From assembly GCF_907163105.1 (NCBI RefSeq), contig NZ_OU015321.1, positions 434,001 to 498,000 on the forward strand: a stretch of DNA of 64,000 nt. Reading direction: 5' to 3'. The stretch is from Cloacibacterium caeni. GTDB taxonomy: Bacteria > Bacteroidota > Bacteroidia > Flavobacteriales > Weeksellaceae. The position numbers and the translations under genes were made by a program. The notes beneath the pieces are model-generated. The model saw nothing but the letters and a program-made list of their open reading frames with translations. It made no database searches and had not been told where the DNA came from. Shown here piece by piece: positions 16,124 to 24,654 of the stretch. Within the stretch, counting starts at the first letter, position 1. Each line of letters opens with the position of its first letter.

Positions 16124-16387
16124 GGTTCGGCGGATTTGCGAAGTCCCGAGAAGGAAGTTTGCTTCCGTTCTTGGGATTTTGCAAATTCATAGTGCAAGTT
16201 GTACTACTCAAATATACTAAAACTTTTATAAAAACCATGCTTTACAACATAAAAAACTCCATTGTAAGCGCTCTAAATTTTAACATTTTAAAAACAAACC
16301 TCTATAAAATTGCTTCTAAAGAGGTCTAAATTTTATGTTTTTGAAAACTATTTTCTAAAAAAAAGGAGTAGTGCAACAGCTACGCCT
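16124..16387. repeat. attC-like junction 4
   Basis: GGTTCGGCGGATTTGCGAAGTCCCGAG and CTTGGGATTTTGCAAAT pair around a GGAAG/CTTCC inner stem (16124-16190). Copy D of the 180-bp element follows, and the end is AACAGCTACGCCT. The flanking cassette boxes are ATGGCAGATAAC (16112-16123) and GTTATAGCCAGTGCT (16388). Confidence 0.65.
16198..16377. repeat. 180-bp junction element, copy D
   Basis: Ends GTTGTACTACTC and GAGTAGTGCAAC; changes at the ends differ from copies A-C but keep most of the pairing. Minus-strand TATATTTG box at 16209-16216. Confidence 0.75.
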
Positions 16388-16418
16388 GTTATAGCCAGTG
16401 CTTCCTGTTATTTTCTTT

Positions 16419-18206
16419 TTATCCGTAAAGTTCTTCAAGTTCTAATTTTTTAATTCTTGATGTTATTGCTCCCCTTGTCCGTCCAAAATGTTTAGCCATA
16501 TCTTTTACATTTACTCCTTCACAATACATTACTGTTAGTTCGTTGTCAAGTTCAGGTGTCCAAGGTTTGTATGCGTCCTTATGTTTGGTTCTCACTTCTT
16601 CAACCGAATAAGCTTTTTCTGTTTTGCTTTCTGCCTTGTCGGTTTTTTGTTTCAATTCTTCTTTTCTTTGCTGTTCCTTTTCTTCTTCACTCACAACTTT
16701 CATAACGTGAATTTGTGATGATTTTGGAAATTCAGAAGGCATTAAAGGTTCGGGAATATGAATACTATTTTTTGTCCGAGTGACAGCAACATAAAGCAAA
16801 TTGATTTCTTCATTTAGTTTTGTGGCGTTGATTTCTTTGGCTTTCTTGTCTTCTTTTAGTTTATCTAATTTTTCTTCTGAAATAAAGTCGTTTACAAGTT
16901 GAATGGCATCATACTCCATTCCTTTGCAACGATGAACTGTTGAGAAAATCATTTCTGCCTTTTCTTTGTCGTCATTGTCAACGTGTTTTTCTTTAATGGC
17001 TTTTATGATGTCAGGAATTTTATTTCCATACTCTTTAACTATTTCAACCATCATTGCAAGCTGAACATCTTCTGTCTTTTCAATATAATCTTCTAACTCG
17101 TCAAGGTCTTTCATAGCCTTGATTAGTTTGTCCTTAATTAAGTGATGCTTTTCGTTGTAAAGATTTAGAACATCATAGAGGGAAGCACCTTCGTCTGCGT
17201 ATGTATATGAGTTGATGTTACCTTCAAAGTAAATCTGTTTTACCTTTTTCTTTTCAGTGACATATTCAATTGCTTTAAGCAGAAGTCCCAGATTGGTTCT
17301 TGCAAGAACAGCTTTGGTTTTAATTTCTTTGCTGTTTCCTTTTCCTGTTATTGGAATAGTTTCGTGTTCGTCAAGGTGTTTTTTGAATTTTAAAACTTCC
17401 ATTGCAAGATTTGCAATGTCTTGACTAAACCGAAAACTTGTCGAAAGATGATAGGTTTTAAAGTCGGCTTTTTCTAACGAGTTTACTGCAAATCGCCACC
17501 CGTAAATTTGTTGGTGTGTGTCGCCAACGATTACTTTGGTCGCTTTTTGATTAAAGAACACATCAAGCATTGCAGGAGATGCGTCTTGTCCTTCGTCAAA
17601 AAGTATGTAATCGTAGTCAAGTTTTGGGTTTGAAAGTTGGAATTTTTTAAGGTAGAAGTCGTGGGTGATTTCGATTTCTCCTTTGTCCATTTTGCTTAAT
17701 AAAAGTCGTGATTGAGAAACGATATAGTCGTAAAATGATGAAACAAAGGTTTTTGCTTTTGGGTCTGTTACTGTGTCAAGATAGTTTAAGTCTTGAACTT
17801 TTTGCTTGTCGCTGTTGCAGAAATAGGCAATGAACTTGTTAATATGATTGGCAATGACATATTCCGTATGCTTTTCTCCATTGCCTTGAAGATTTAGAAG
17901 TTCGGCAATTTCATTTGTCTTGTAACCTTGTGGTCTTACTTTGTATCCATTCTTAAAAACAATGTGTCTATAAGCCAAAGAATGTGCTGTCTCAACTTTT
18001 ACATTGTTAAGTCCTTTGTCGGCAAACTTTTTGGCTGCTTCAAGTTTTACTGATTTATTGAAAGCTAAATAAAGAATTTTACTTGTCGCTGGTCTTGTCT
18101 TGGCGTATTCAATTACGGTCGTAGTTTTCCCAGACCCGGCAACAGCATTTATTTTGATGTTTCCAGTCGAGTTGATGATGTAATATTGTTCTTTCGTTAA
18201 CTCCAT
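16419..18206 (-). CDS. UvrD/FBH1-like superfamily 1 helicase with C-terminal HTH (cassette 5)
   Basis: 595 residues. SF1A helicase motifs in order: Walker A AGSGKTT (23-29), motif Ia region LAFNKS, Walker B DEGQD (204-208), motif III VGDTHQQIYGWRFA, motif V STVHRCKGMEYD and motif VI YVAVTRTKN. GDTHQQIYGWRFA and the small size point to the FBH1-like branch rather than UvrD/Rep. The last ~50 residues (KPWTPELDNELTVMYCEG...HFGRTRGAITSRI) form a Myb/SANT-like DNA-binding helix-turn-helix. It likely unwinds or strips DNA, perhaps in repair or defence; that role is inference. One of the largest cassettes. Confidence 0.88.
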   Translation of the reverse strand: MELTKEQYYIINSTGNIKINAVAGSGKTTTVIEYAKTRPATSKILYLAFNKSVKLEAAKKFADKGLNNVKVETAHSLAYRHIVFKNGYKVRPQGYKTNEIAELLNLQGNGEKHTEYVIANHINKFIAYFCNSDKQKVQDLNYLDTVTDPKAKTFVSSFYDYIVSQSRLLLSKMDKGEIEITHDFYLKKFQLSNPKLDYDYILFDEGQDASPAMLDVFFNQKATKVIVGDTHQQIYGWRFAVNSLEKADFKTYHLSTSFRFSQDIANLAMEVLKFKKHLDEHETIPITGKGNSKEIKTKAVLARTNLGLLLKAIEYVTEKKKVKQIYFEGNINSYTYADEGASLYDVLNLYNEKHHLIKDKLIKAMKDLDELEDYIEKTEDVQLAMMVEIVKEYGNKIPDIIKAIKEKHVDNDDKEKAEMIFSTVHRCKGMEYDAIQLVNDFISEEKLDKLKEDKKAKEINATKLNEEINLLYVAVTRTKNSIHIPEPLMPSEFPKSSQIHVMKVVSEEEKEQQRKEELKQKTDKAESKTEKAYSVEEVRTKHKDAYKPWTPELDNELTVMYCEGVNVKDMAKHFGRTRGAITSRIKKLELEELYG

Positions 18207-18257
18207 TTTCAGTAACTGTCATTATATGTCGGGTCGTCTTTCAGCATTGGCTATAAC

Positions 18258-18374
18258 GGTTGCGTGTATGAAACGTTTGGCATTTCGAAGCGATTTGCTA
18301 TCAAGTTACAATTACTTTTGATACGAGCTAAAACGCTTGATAAACCACTGATTGCCAAATGTTTTATACACGAT
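18258..18374. repeat. attC-like junction 5
   Basis: 117 bp, the clearest compact example. GTGTATGAAACGTTTGGCA (about 18264-18283) pairs with TGCCAAATGTTTTATACAC near 18354-18372, with an inner CTATCAAG/CTTGATA stem. It is flanked by the boxes TTGGCTATAAC (ends 18257) and GTTACCCAACGTC (from 18375). Length and folding are those of classical integron attC sites. No 180-bp element here. Confidence 0.7.
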
Positions 18375-18422
18375 GTTACCCAACGTCATTTTTTTATTTT
18401 TAAATTCATTATTAAAACATTA

Positions 18423-21164
18423 TTAACTCTCTTTTTTCTTTTTATTTAACAACTCTCTTAGAATCCATTTTTCGATACTAATTACAACAAAAATCAATGA
18501 ACCAGCTACAAACGAAATAAATAAACCTTTCCCATCGAGAGACGCTGTTCCAAACACTTTTTGCATAAACGGGGTGTATAAAAACATTGCTTGCAGAAGC
18601 ATTATTGACCCAATACCCAAAAAGATAAAGCCATTACTGAAAAGACCAATTTTTAAAACCGATTCTTTCAGAGACCTACAGTTTATCAAATAAAATATTT
18701 GGAAAAATATAATAAATGTTACTGCTATACTTTGGGAACGAGCCAACGCATCTGTTTGTGCCATTCCGGTTGAAAGTGAATAAGAGTACTCCCAGCTAAA
18801 AAGCACGATAGTTCCAACTGTCATAAGTATCGAAACAAAAAACACCCTAAAAGTTACAAATCCGTTGAAAAGAGCTTCATCGGGTTTACGAGGGGGACGG
18901 TTCATTACATTAGGTTCTTTTACTTCGAATGCAAGCGGCAAAGCCAATGCTATGGCTGCAACCAAGTTTATCCACAACAATTGTACTGGCAACATAGGAA
19001 GCAATAGTTCTTTCGTTATAGGATTAAAAGGAAAGAATATAATGCCATAAATCAATATAAATGCAAGTCCCAAGTTGGTTGGAAGCAAGAATGCGAGAGA
19101 CTTTAGCAGATTGTCGTAAACCCTTCGCCCTTCTTCAACAGCTGCTGCTATACTCGAAAAATTATCATCGGCAAGTACAATGTCTGCAGATTCTTTCGAC
19201 ACAGAAGTTCCGGTAATTCCCATAGCAACACCAACATTTGATTGCTTGAGCGATGGGGCATCGTTTACGCCATCACCGGTCATTGCAACAACATCATTGG
19301 CTTTTTGCAAGGCTTTTACCAAACGAAGTTTGTGTTCGGGGGCTACACGGGCAAAAATATTGGTTGATTGTATGGTTTTATCAAGTTCAGCATCGCTCAT
19401 TTTCGACAAATCCACTCCTGTTACAACAGTCCCATTGGCCGAGAGGTTTAATTCCATGCCAATAGCACGTGCTGTGGCATGGTGGTCGCCAGTAATCATT
19501 TTTACTGTTATTCCCGCATTATGACATGCTTTTATAGCTTCGATTGCTTCGGTGCGTGGCGGGTCAATCATACCTATCAAGCCGATAAACTCAAATCCGT
19601 TTTCAATATCATCTACCGATATTTCATCACTTTTACTTTGAGTTTTTTGAGCTATGGCAAGCACTCGCATCCCTTTCGAACCAAGCAATTCTATTTGAGA
19701 AATAATCTTTTGTGTATCCAAGTTTACACCACCAACATGTGTTGAACAACGTTTTAGCACAACCTCTGGTGCCCCTTTAAGAATAATATTGTCGTTAAGG
19801 GTTGCCATGTATTGCTTTTCAGAGTCGAAAGGCACAACATCTTTTCTTGGTATTTCCTGACGTAAACCATCAATTGAAATCCCCGCTTTTGCAGCTGCAA
19901 CGACCAATGCTACTTCAGTAGGGTCGCCCGAAATACTGTATTCGTTTGCAGTATAAAGTACATTTGCATCACTACAAAGAACTGCTTTTTTCAGTAAAAG
20001 CAACATATCTTCGGGTAAAGCAGCTAGTTCAGCGTTGTTTTGTTTGAAAACACCGGCTTTATGATAACCAACACCTGTTACTTGTATGCTATGGTTATAG
20101 TTCCACAATTCACTTACAGTCATTTCGTTTCTTGTAAGCGTTCCGGTTTTATCAGAGCAAATAACAGTTGTACTTCCTAAGGTTTCAACCGCAGGAAGTT
20201 TACGAATAATGGCATTTCGTTTTGCCATGCGTTGTACCCCAATGGCGAGGGCAATGGTAACAACAGCAGGCAATCCTTCCGGAATAGCACCTACTGCCAA
20301 AGCTATTGCAAATATTAAGCTTTCCCTGAGTGCATCAAACAATAATACCCCTTGCCCCAATGCTCGGTATGTTCCAATAACCATAATAATTGCAGTGATA
20401 GCAACAATACCAATGGTTAAGTATTTGCCAATAACACCCAACTTTTTTGTTAATGGTGTATCTAAATCAACTGTTTCGTTAAGCATGTCGGATATTTTAC
20501 CAAGTTCGGTATCCATACCCGTTTTTACAACCACAGCCGTGGCAGTACCTGAAACAACTAAAGTGCCACTATATACCATACATTTTCTGTCGCCAAGTAC
20601 CGCATCGGGATTAACGGCTTCGGTAGTTTTTTGAGACGGTACCGATTCACCTGTTAAAGCAGCTTCTTCTACTTGCAGGTTTTTTTGCTGGATTATCCTC
20701 ATGTCGGCGGGAATGCGGTCGCCGGCAGCCACCTGAACAATATCACCGGGAACAATCTCAGAAACAGGTATGGTTATTATATTGCCATTTCGAATTACCG
20801 TAGCATTTTCGGGGACCATGTTACTAAGAGCTTCAATGGCTTTACCTGCTTTGTATTCCTGAATAAAGCCAATAATTGAGTTCACCACCACTACGGCAAG
20901 CACTACCATTCCATCGGTAATTTTCCCCAATGCAGTAGCCAACGTGCTTGAACCAATTAGAACCCAAATCAATGGATTGTTAATTTGTCGCCAAAGCACT
21001 TTTAAAACGCCATCTTTGTTTTTACGCCTAAGTTCGTTTAATCCGTACTTTTCTTGTCTTTTATTTACTTCTTCTATTTCTAGCCCTTGTAATGAACTCT
21101 CAAAATTCTCAAGAACCTCTTTATAGTCAATGGCGTGCCATTGGTTGTTATCGCTCTTTAGCAT
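18423..21164 (-). CDS. cation-transporting P-type ATPase, P2 type (cassette 6)
   Basis: 913 residues: N-terminal cation ATPase domain, actuator TGES (171-174), transmembrane motif PEGLP (295-299), phosphorylated DKTGT (338-342), nucleotide domain with KGAPE, hinge VAMTGDGVNDAPS, and six C-terminal helices. PEGLP and overall length match P2-type (Ca2+ or Na+/K+-like) pumps rather than heavy-metal P1B pumps, as no CPC motif exists. The start, MLKSDNNQWHAIDYKEVL, is typical of bacterial P2A pumps. Base composition is visibly richer in GC than the surrounding AT-rich cassettes, suggesting a different source. Confidence 0.9.
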   Translation of the reverse strand: MLKSDNNQWHAIDYKEVLENFESSLQGLEIEEVNKRQEKYGLNELRRKNKDGVLKVLWRQINNPLIWVLIGSSTLATALGKITDGMVVLAVVVVNSIIGFIQEYKAGKAIEALSNMVPENATVIRNGNIITIPVSEIVPGDIVQVAAGDRIPADMRIIQQKNLQVEEAALTGESVPSQKTTEAVNPDAVLGDRKCMVYSGTLVVSGTATAVVVKTGMDTELGKISDMLNETVDLDTPLTKKLGVIGKYLTIGIVAITAIIMVIGTYRALGQGVLLFDALRESLIFAIALAVGAIPEGLPAVVTIALAIGVQRMAKRNAIIRKLPAVETLGSTTVICSDKTGTLTRNEMTVSELWNYNHSIQVTGVGYHKAGVFKQNNAELAALPEDMLLLLKKAVLCSDANVLYTANEYSISGDPTEVALVVAAAKAGISIDGLRQEIPRKDVVPFDSEKQYMATLNDNIILKGAPEVVLKRCSTHVGGVNLDTQKIISQIELLGSKGMRVLAIAQKTQSKSDEISVDDIENGFEFIGLIGMIDPPRTEAIEAIKACHNAGITVKMITGDHHATARAIGMELNLSANGTVVTGVDLSKMSDAELDKTIQSTNIFARVAPEHKLRLVKALQKANDVVAMTGDGVNDAPSLKQSNVGVAMGITGTSVSKESADIVLADDNFSSIAAAVEEGRRVYDNLLKSLAFLLPTNLGLAFILIYGIIFFPFNPITKELLLPMLPVQLLWINLVAAIALALPLAFEVKEPNVMNRPPRKPDEALFNGFVTFRVFFVSILMTVGTIVLFSWEYSYSLSTGMAQTDALARSQSIAVTFIIFFQIFYLINCRSLKESVLKIGLFSNGFIFLGIGSIMLLQAMFLYTPFMQKVFGTASLDGKGLFISFVAGSLIFVVISIEKWILRELLNKKKKES

Positions 21165-21202
21165 TAAAAATGTATGTGTTTTAAATTTCTATCGAATCGA
21201 TA

Positions 21203-21454
21203 TTAAAAGTCAAATAGTTCTCCTAAAAGTCCTTTCTTTTTTTTGTAACGATAATCATTGTCCCTTGAATGGTACTGCTTACCATAAATCATATCATCTT
21301 GTTGGGGTTTAAGGTTTTGAGTTGACCTTTCAATGATTTTATCAAGTTCACCACGGTCAAGCCAAACACCTCTACAATCAGGACAATAGTCAATCTCTAT
21401 TCCGTTGCGGTCGGTCATAACCAGATTTACATCTTTGCAATTTGGACATTTCAT
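21203..21454 (-). CDS. zinc-ribbon (TFIIB-type) protein
   Basis: 83 residues. Two CxxC pairs, MKCPNCKDV and EIDYCPDCRGVWLDRGELDKII, form the zf-TFIIB zinc ribbon; the C-terminus is basic (YRYKKKKGLLGELFDF). Such proteins are small cytosolic zinc-binding proteins of unknown role. It lies 38 bp before the P-type ATPase gene on the same strand, likely one operon with it and the lipoprotein upstream. Confidence 0.88.
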   Translation of the reverse strand: MKCPNCKDVNLVMTDRNGIEIDYCPDCRGVWLDRGELDKIIERSTQNLKPQQDDMIYGKQYHSRDNDYRYKKKKGLLGELFDF

Positions 21455-21480
21455 TTTTGTAGTATTTGATTGGTTTGTAA

Positions 21481-21765
21481 TTATTTACTTAAAGGTTTTG
21501 TAATTTTATTAACTACAGAATCAAGTTTAGAGGTTGATTTCTGTATAAGTGAATCAAGCTTTATTACCTTTTGATGTTCCTTATCGATAAGTGAATCGAG
21601 AGTTAGTACTTTATCGATCTCTTGGTTTAGCAAAGAGTCTAATGATTCCGTTTTCTTTAGTAACTGTTCTATCTTTTCGTCAACTTTTCTGCTTACATCG
21701 CTGCAAGAAATAAATGTAATCGAAAAGAATGCTAGAATGATGCTTATTTTCAAAACTTTTCCCAT
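21481..21765 (-). CDS. small coiled-coil lipoprotein
   Basis: 94 residues from ATG 21765 (an upstream in-frame Met at 21792 would add nine basic residues ahead of the signal peptide). Lipobox ITFISCSD. The mature protein is a repetitive coiled coil with DSLL.QEIDKVLTLDSLIDKEHQKVIKLDSLI. Heptad-like DSL repeats resemble outer-membrane anchored spacer lipoproteins. Shares cassette 6 with the zinc ribbon and the ATPase. Confidence 0.8.
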   Translation of the reverse strand: MGKVLKISIILAFFSITFISCSDVSRKVDEKIEQLLKKTESLDSLLNQEIDKVLTLDSLIDKEHQKVIKLDSLIQKSTSKLDSVVNKITKPLSK

Positions 21766-21851
21766 AATTATGTTTTTTTTAATGTTTCTCAAAAATACTG
21801 AATTTATTGATTTTAATTATACGCTGTCCTTTCTTTATTATGTTGGGTAAC

Positions 21852-22197
21852 GTCGGTTCGGCGGATTTGCGAAGTCCCGAGAAGGAAGTTTGCTTCCGTT
21901 CTTGGGATTTAGCAAATTCACAGATGTGCGAAGTTCGCGTAGCGACGAGCAACATCTGCGGATGTAATCCGCCGAACCGATGTGGCAAAAGGAGCGGAGC
22001 GGATTTTGCCACATCGGAAAAAGTATTGGCGAAGGACGGGCTACTTTGCTGACAATTTCAAAGGAAGACCGAACCTGAGCAAAATGCTTTTTCAGATTTC
22101 TAAATTAATAAAAAAAGAAATATGAAAAGCATTTTTGCGGATATTGTTAACTGAATTCTCAAAGACAATATTCACCCCGTCTTTTGCCAATACACTG
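21852..22197. repeat. attC-like junction 6, two palindromes in tandem
   Basis: First part is the 162-bp repeat (21855-22016) that reappears in junction 10. Second part is GTATTGGCGAAGGACGGG (about 22024) paired with CCCCGTCTTTTGCCAATACAC near 22174-22194. Cassette 6 ends TGTTGGGTAAC (21841-21851). The next box is GTTGAAC at 22198. Confidence 0.6.
21855..22016. repeat. 162-bp repeat, copy 1
   Basis: Starts GGTTCGGCGGATT and later carries the complement AATCCGCCGAACC, ending in GATTTTGCCACATCG. By eye it is identical over 162 bp to 31351-31512, same orientation. It contains an accidental open frame that is not a gene. Confidence 0.85.
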
Positions 22198-22271
22198 TTG
22201 AACTAAACCTTCGGTAGCATTTGCTATCGCAAAATTTAGTTACTTTGTAAAAATAATAAAAATTTAGAAAA

Positions 22272-23221
22272 ATGGCAACAAAAAAAAGCTTTTAGAATCG
22301 CTCAGAGAAAACAAAATCCTCAACCAAGCGAAGCGCGAAGTACCCGGCTTTTCAGAACTATTGTACCGCTTCCAGCGCACAGTTTCGGTTTTAGGCAGAA
22401 GCCAAAGCACCTTCAACAATTACTTTAGACACGTAGCATCACTATCGCTATATTTTGGCAAAATCCCCACAGAGCTCGATGCTGAGCAAATTCAAGATTA
22501 CCTTTATTACCTCCAAAAAAAATCAAAAACCCCGTCACAATCGTACTTTAAACATACGGTTTATGGATTAAGATTCCTTTTAAAATCCGAAGGATTGCCT
22601 TATTCTTACTTGAGTCTTCCAGAGATTAAAAAAGAGAAAAAACTACCCGTAGTTCTCAGCAAAGAAGAAGTATGGCGACTGCTGAGCACGTGCCAACTTC
22701 TGAAACACAAAATGCTCATAGGGCTGTTGTACGGCTGTGGACTGCGTTGCATGGAAGTAAGAAATGTACAGCTCAAAGACTTAGATTTTGATAGAAAACA
22801 GCTGAAAGTAGTACAAGGCAAAGGAAGCAAAGACCGCTATGTCCCTTTGTCTGAACATTTAATAAGAGGCTTAAAAAAATACATCGAAGCCGAAAAACCC
22901 CAAGATTATCTCTTCGGGATGCCTAGAGAAGGCAGAGCCGGTGGAATGTTTGATTCTAGATACTCACAACGTGGCGTACAGTGGGCAGTAAAACAAGCCT
23001 CGAAATCTGCAAAAATAATGAAAGAAGTGAGTGTACACACGCTTCGTCATAGTTTTGCCACGCATCTTTTAGAAGACGGAATGGATATTCTGAGCATCAA
23101 AAATCTCTTGGGTCACGAAAATATAGAAGCCACGATGGTTTACCTTCAAATAGCCCAACTGTCAACGCAAAAACTCTACAGTCCATTAGATATCTTGTTT
23201 TCAGAATTTGGGAAGAAATGA
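22272..23221 (+). pseudogene. tyrosine recombinase (XerCD-like), N-terminus out of frame
   Basis: From 22361 the frame encodes 286 residues: SAM-like N-terminal domain, then the catalytic domain with Arg in GLLYGCGLRCMEV, Lys in QGKGSKDRYVPL, HTLRHSFATHLL (H-x-x-R), LGHENIEATMVY and terminal Tyr. An ATG at 22272 opens MATKKK but meets a stop; one extra A in the A7 run at 22281-22287 would join it in frame to KLLESLRENK and the rest. Either the N-terminus is broken, a TTG at 22361 is used, or the base count is an error. It lacks the integron-integrase-specific insertion, as far as I can judge. It overlaps the transposase gene by 4 bp. Confidence 0.75.
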
Positions 23222-24396
23222 GAGGTTTTAAAGCCATAAGAAAACCATCCACTCAATCTCAGTCTCAATCTCAATCTCAACCACAGCCTCAATATGAAAT
23301 AGCCGATATTTTAAACAGATTAGGAGACAAACTAGAAGATTTAGGATTCAATGCATGGCAGTTAAGAACTCTATTTGCCTTAAAAAAGTGCAGAACTTCG
23401 GCTTTGGGCGGGCATATCGATGCGTGTGACGAGTGCGGAAACATCAGCATCAGCTACAACTCTTGTCGAAATCGCCACTGCCCAAAATGTCAAGGGCGGA
23501 ATCGGGAACAATGGATTGAAAATCGGGAAACAGAGCTGCTTCCTGTGCCGTATTTTCATGTGGTTTTTACATTACCAGAAGTGTTGAACAACACCGCACT
23601 TCACGAGCCAAAGATGCTGTATGATACCTTGTTTGAAACCGCTTGGGAAACGCTTCAAACGTTTGGCAAAAACAAAGGGTTGAGTATGGGAATGATAGTT
23701 GTGCTTCATACTTGGGGACAGAATTTAAGTCTTCATCCGCACGTGCACTGCATTGTTCCGGGTGGAGGCGTGGATGAGAATGGAGTATGGAAAAACATCA
23801 GAAGTGATGGTAAATTTTTGTTCTCGGTAAAGGCATTGAGTAAAGTTTTCAGGGCTAAATTTTGTGAGAAACTGAAAGTTAAAAACCTTGAAGAATATCC
23901 AAAAATCAGACAAAGTCTTTGGGAAAAAGATTGGGTAGTTTTTGCCAAAAAGCCTTTTGGAAGCCCAAAATCTGTGGTAGAATATTTGGGGAGATACACG
24001 CACAAAATCGCGATTAGCAATCATAGAATAAGAAATATAGATGCAGAAAATGTAACCTTCGATTACAAAGATTACCGACAGAAAGGCCTTAGAAAGCAAA
24101 TGACGCTGAGTCACGAGGAATTTATCCGAAGATTTACGCTTCATATTTTGCCAAAAAGATTGGTAAAAATCCGTCATTACGGTTTTTTGAGCAGCACATG
24201 GAAACGCAAAAAACTAAAAACCCTGCAACAAAATTTAGGCGTCATACCGAGAGAAAAACCTATTAAAAAGCCATTTTCACCCAAGTGCAGTTGTTGTAAA
24301 GTAGGGAATTTAGTCACCATTGCGACATTTGATTTGCGAGGTCCACCGAGATGGTTTTTGGAGAGGAGCCAAAGCTTAAAATTGCCTAAAATATAG
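23218..24396 (+). CDS. IS91-family transposase
   Basis: 392 residues. N-terminal zinc-binding region (CRTSALGGHIDACDECGN, CRNRHCPKCQGRNREQW), an HUH motif HPHVHCIVPGGG near residue 180, and the catalytic-tyrosine region VVEYLGRYTHKIAISNHRI near 265. This is a rolling-circle transposase. Its start codon overlaps the recombinase stop (ATGA), so the pair is co-translated. Residues 12-24 are a run of SQ/PQ encoded by a 6-bp microsatellite (23249-23290). Confidence 0.92.
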   Translation: MRGFKAIRKPSTQSQSQSQSQPQPQYEIADILNRLGDKLEDLGFNAWQLRTLFALKKCRTSALGGHIDACDECGNISISYNSCRNRHCPKCQGRNREQWIENRETELLPVPYFHVVFTLPEVLNNTALHEPKMLYDTLFETAWETLQTFGKNKGLSMGMIVVLHTWGQNLSLHPHVHCIVPGGGVDENGVWKNIRSDGKFLFSVKALSKVFRAKFCEKLKVKNLEEYPKIRQSLWEKDWVVFAKKPFGSPKSVVEYLGRYTHKIAISNHRIRNIDAENVTFDYKDYRQKGLRKQMTLSHEEFIRRFTLHILPKRLVKIRHYGFLSSTWKRKKLKTLQQNLGVIPREKPIKKPFSPKCSCCKVGNLVTIATFDLRGPPRWFLERSQSLKLPKI

Positions 24397-24654
24397 CCTT
24401 TTGGGTAAGGGTTTTTATGCCCAAACGTGAAGGAAAACACCTAAAAACAACAAAAAACCGCCAAAAACTACTACCCAAAAAAAAGAGAACCACCAGTTCT
24501 CTTTCAAATATCATTTAAAAATTTTACGACAACCCCATAACTCCTGAAAAGAGCTCCCAAAGCGAGCCTGCCCTGAGCTAGCCGAAGGGTTCAACAGGAG
24601 TTTCATTGTTCGTGCTCCGCACGCAACGAAACTCTAGTTATTAGCAGAAGTTTT
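24397..24654. other. non-coding spacer with hairpins, possible junction 7 remnant
   Basis: No gene. Contains the hairpin at 24482-24504, arms AACTCCTG / CAGGAGTT at about 24539-24602, and an AGTTTCATTG / CAACGAAACT palindrome at 24600-24634. The last ends just before the box GTTATTAGCAGAAG (24637). These look like a shortened cassette junction after the IS91 region. Confidence 0.45.

Larger units (their letters stand above)
22198..24540 (+). mobile_element. IS91-like element with linked tyrosine recombinase
   Basis: Holds two translationally coupled genes, a tyrosine recombinase and a rolling-circle (HUH-type) IS91 transposase. An AACTAAA/TTTAGTT hairpin with inner GGTAGC/GCTATC lies at 22201-22242, and an AAAGAGAAC/GTTCTCTTT hairpin lies after the transposase at 24482-24504; these could be end structures. 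IS91 elements have no terminal inverted repeats or target duplications, so ends are not firmly placed. Confidence 0.6.

Noticed and set aside
21779-22012. Open frame starting MAKSAPLLLPHRFGG, repeated at 31320-31508
   Set aside because: It is identical because it lies in the 162-bp palindromic repeat. It has no start signal or family, so it is structure, not a gene.
22272-23221. Integron integrase IntI for the array
   Set aside because: The sequence between the Arg and HxxR motifs is short and I see no IntI-specific extra helix. It is coupled to the IS91 transposase.
24177-24440. Minus-strand frame of 87 residues over the IS91 transposase end
   Set aside because: It is the shadow of the real transposase frame.
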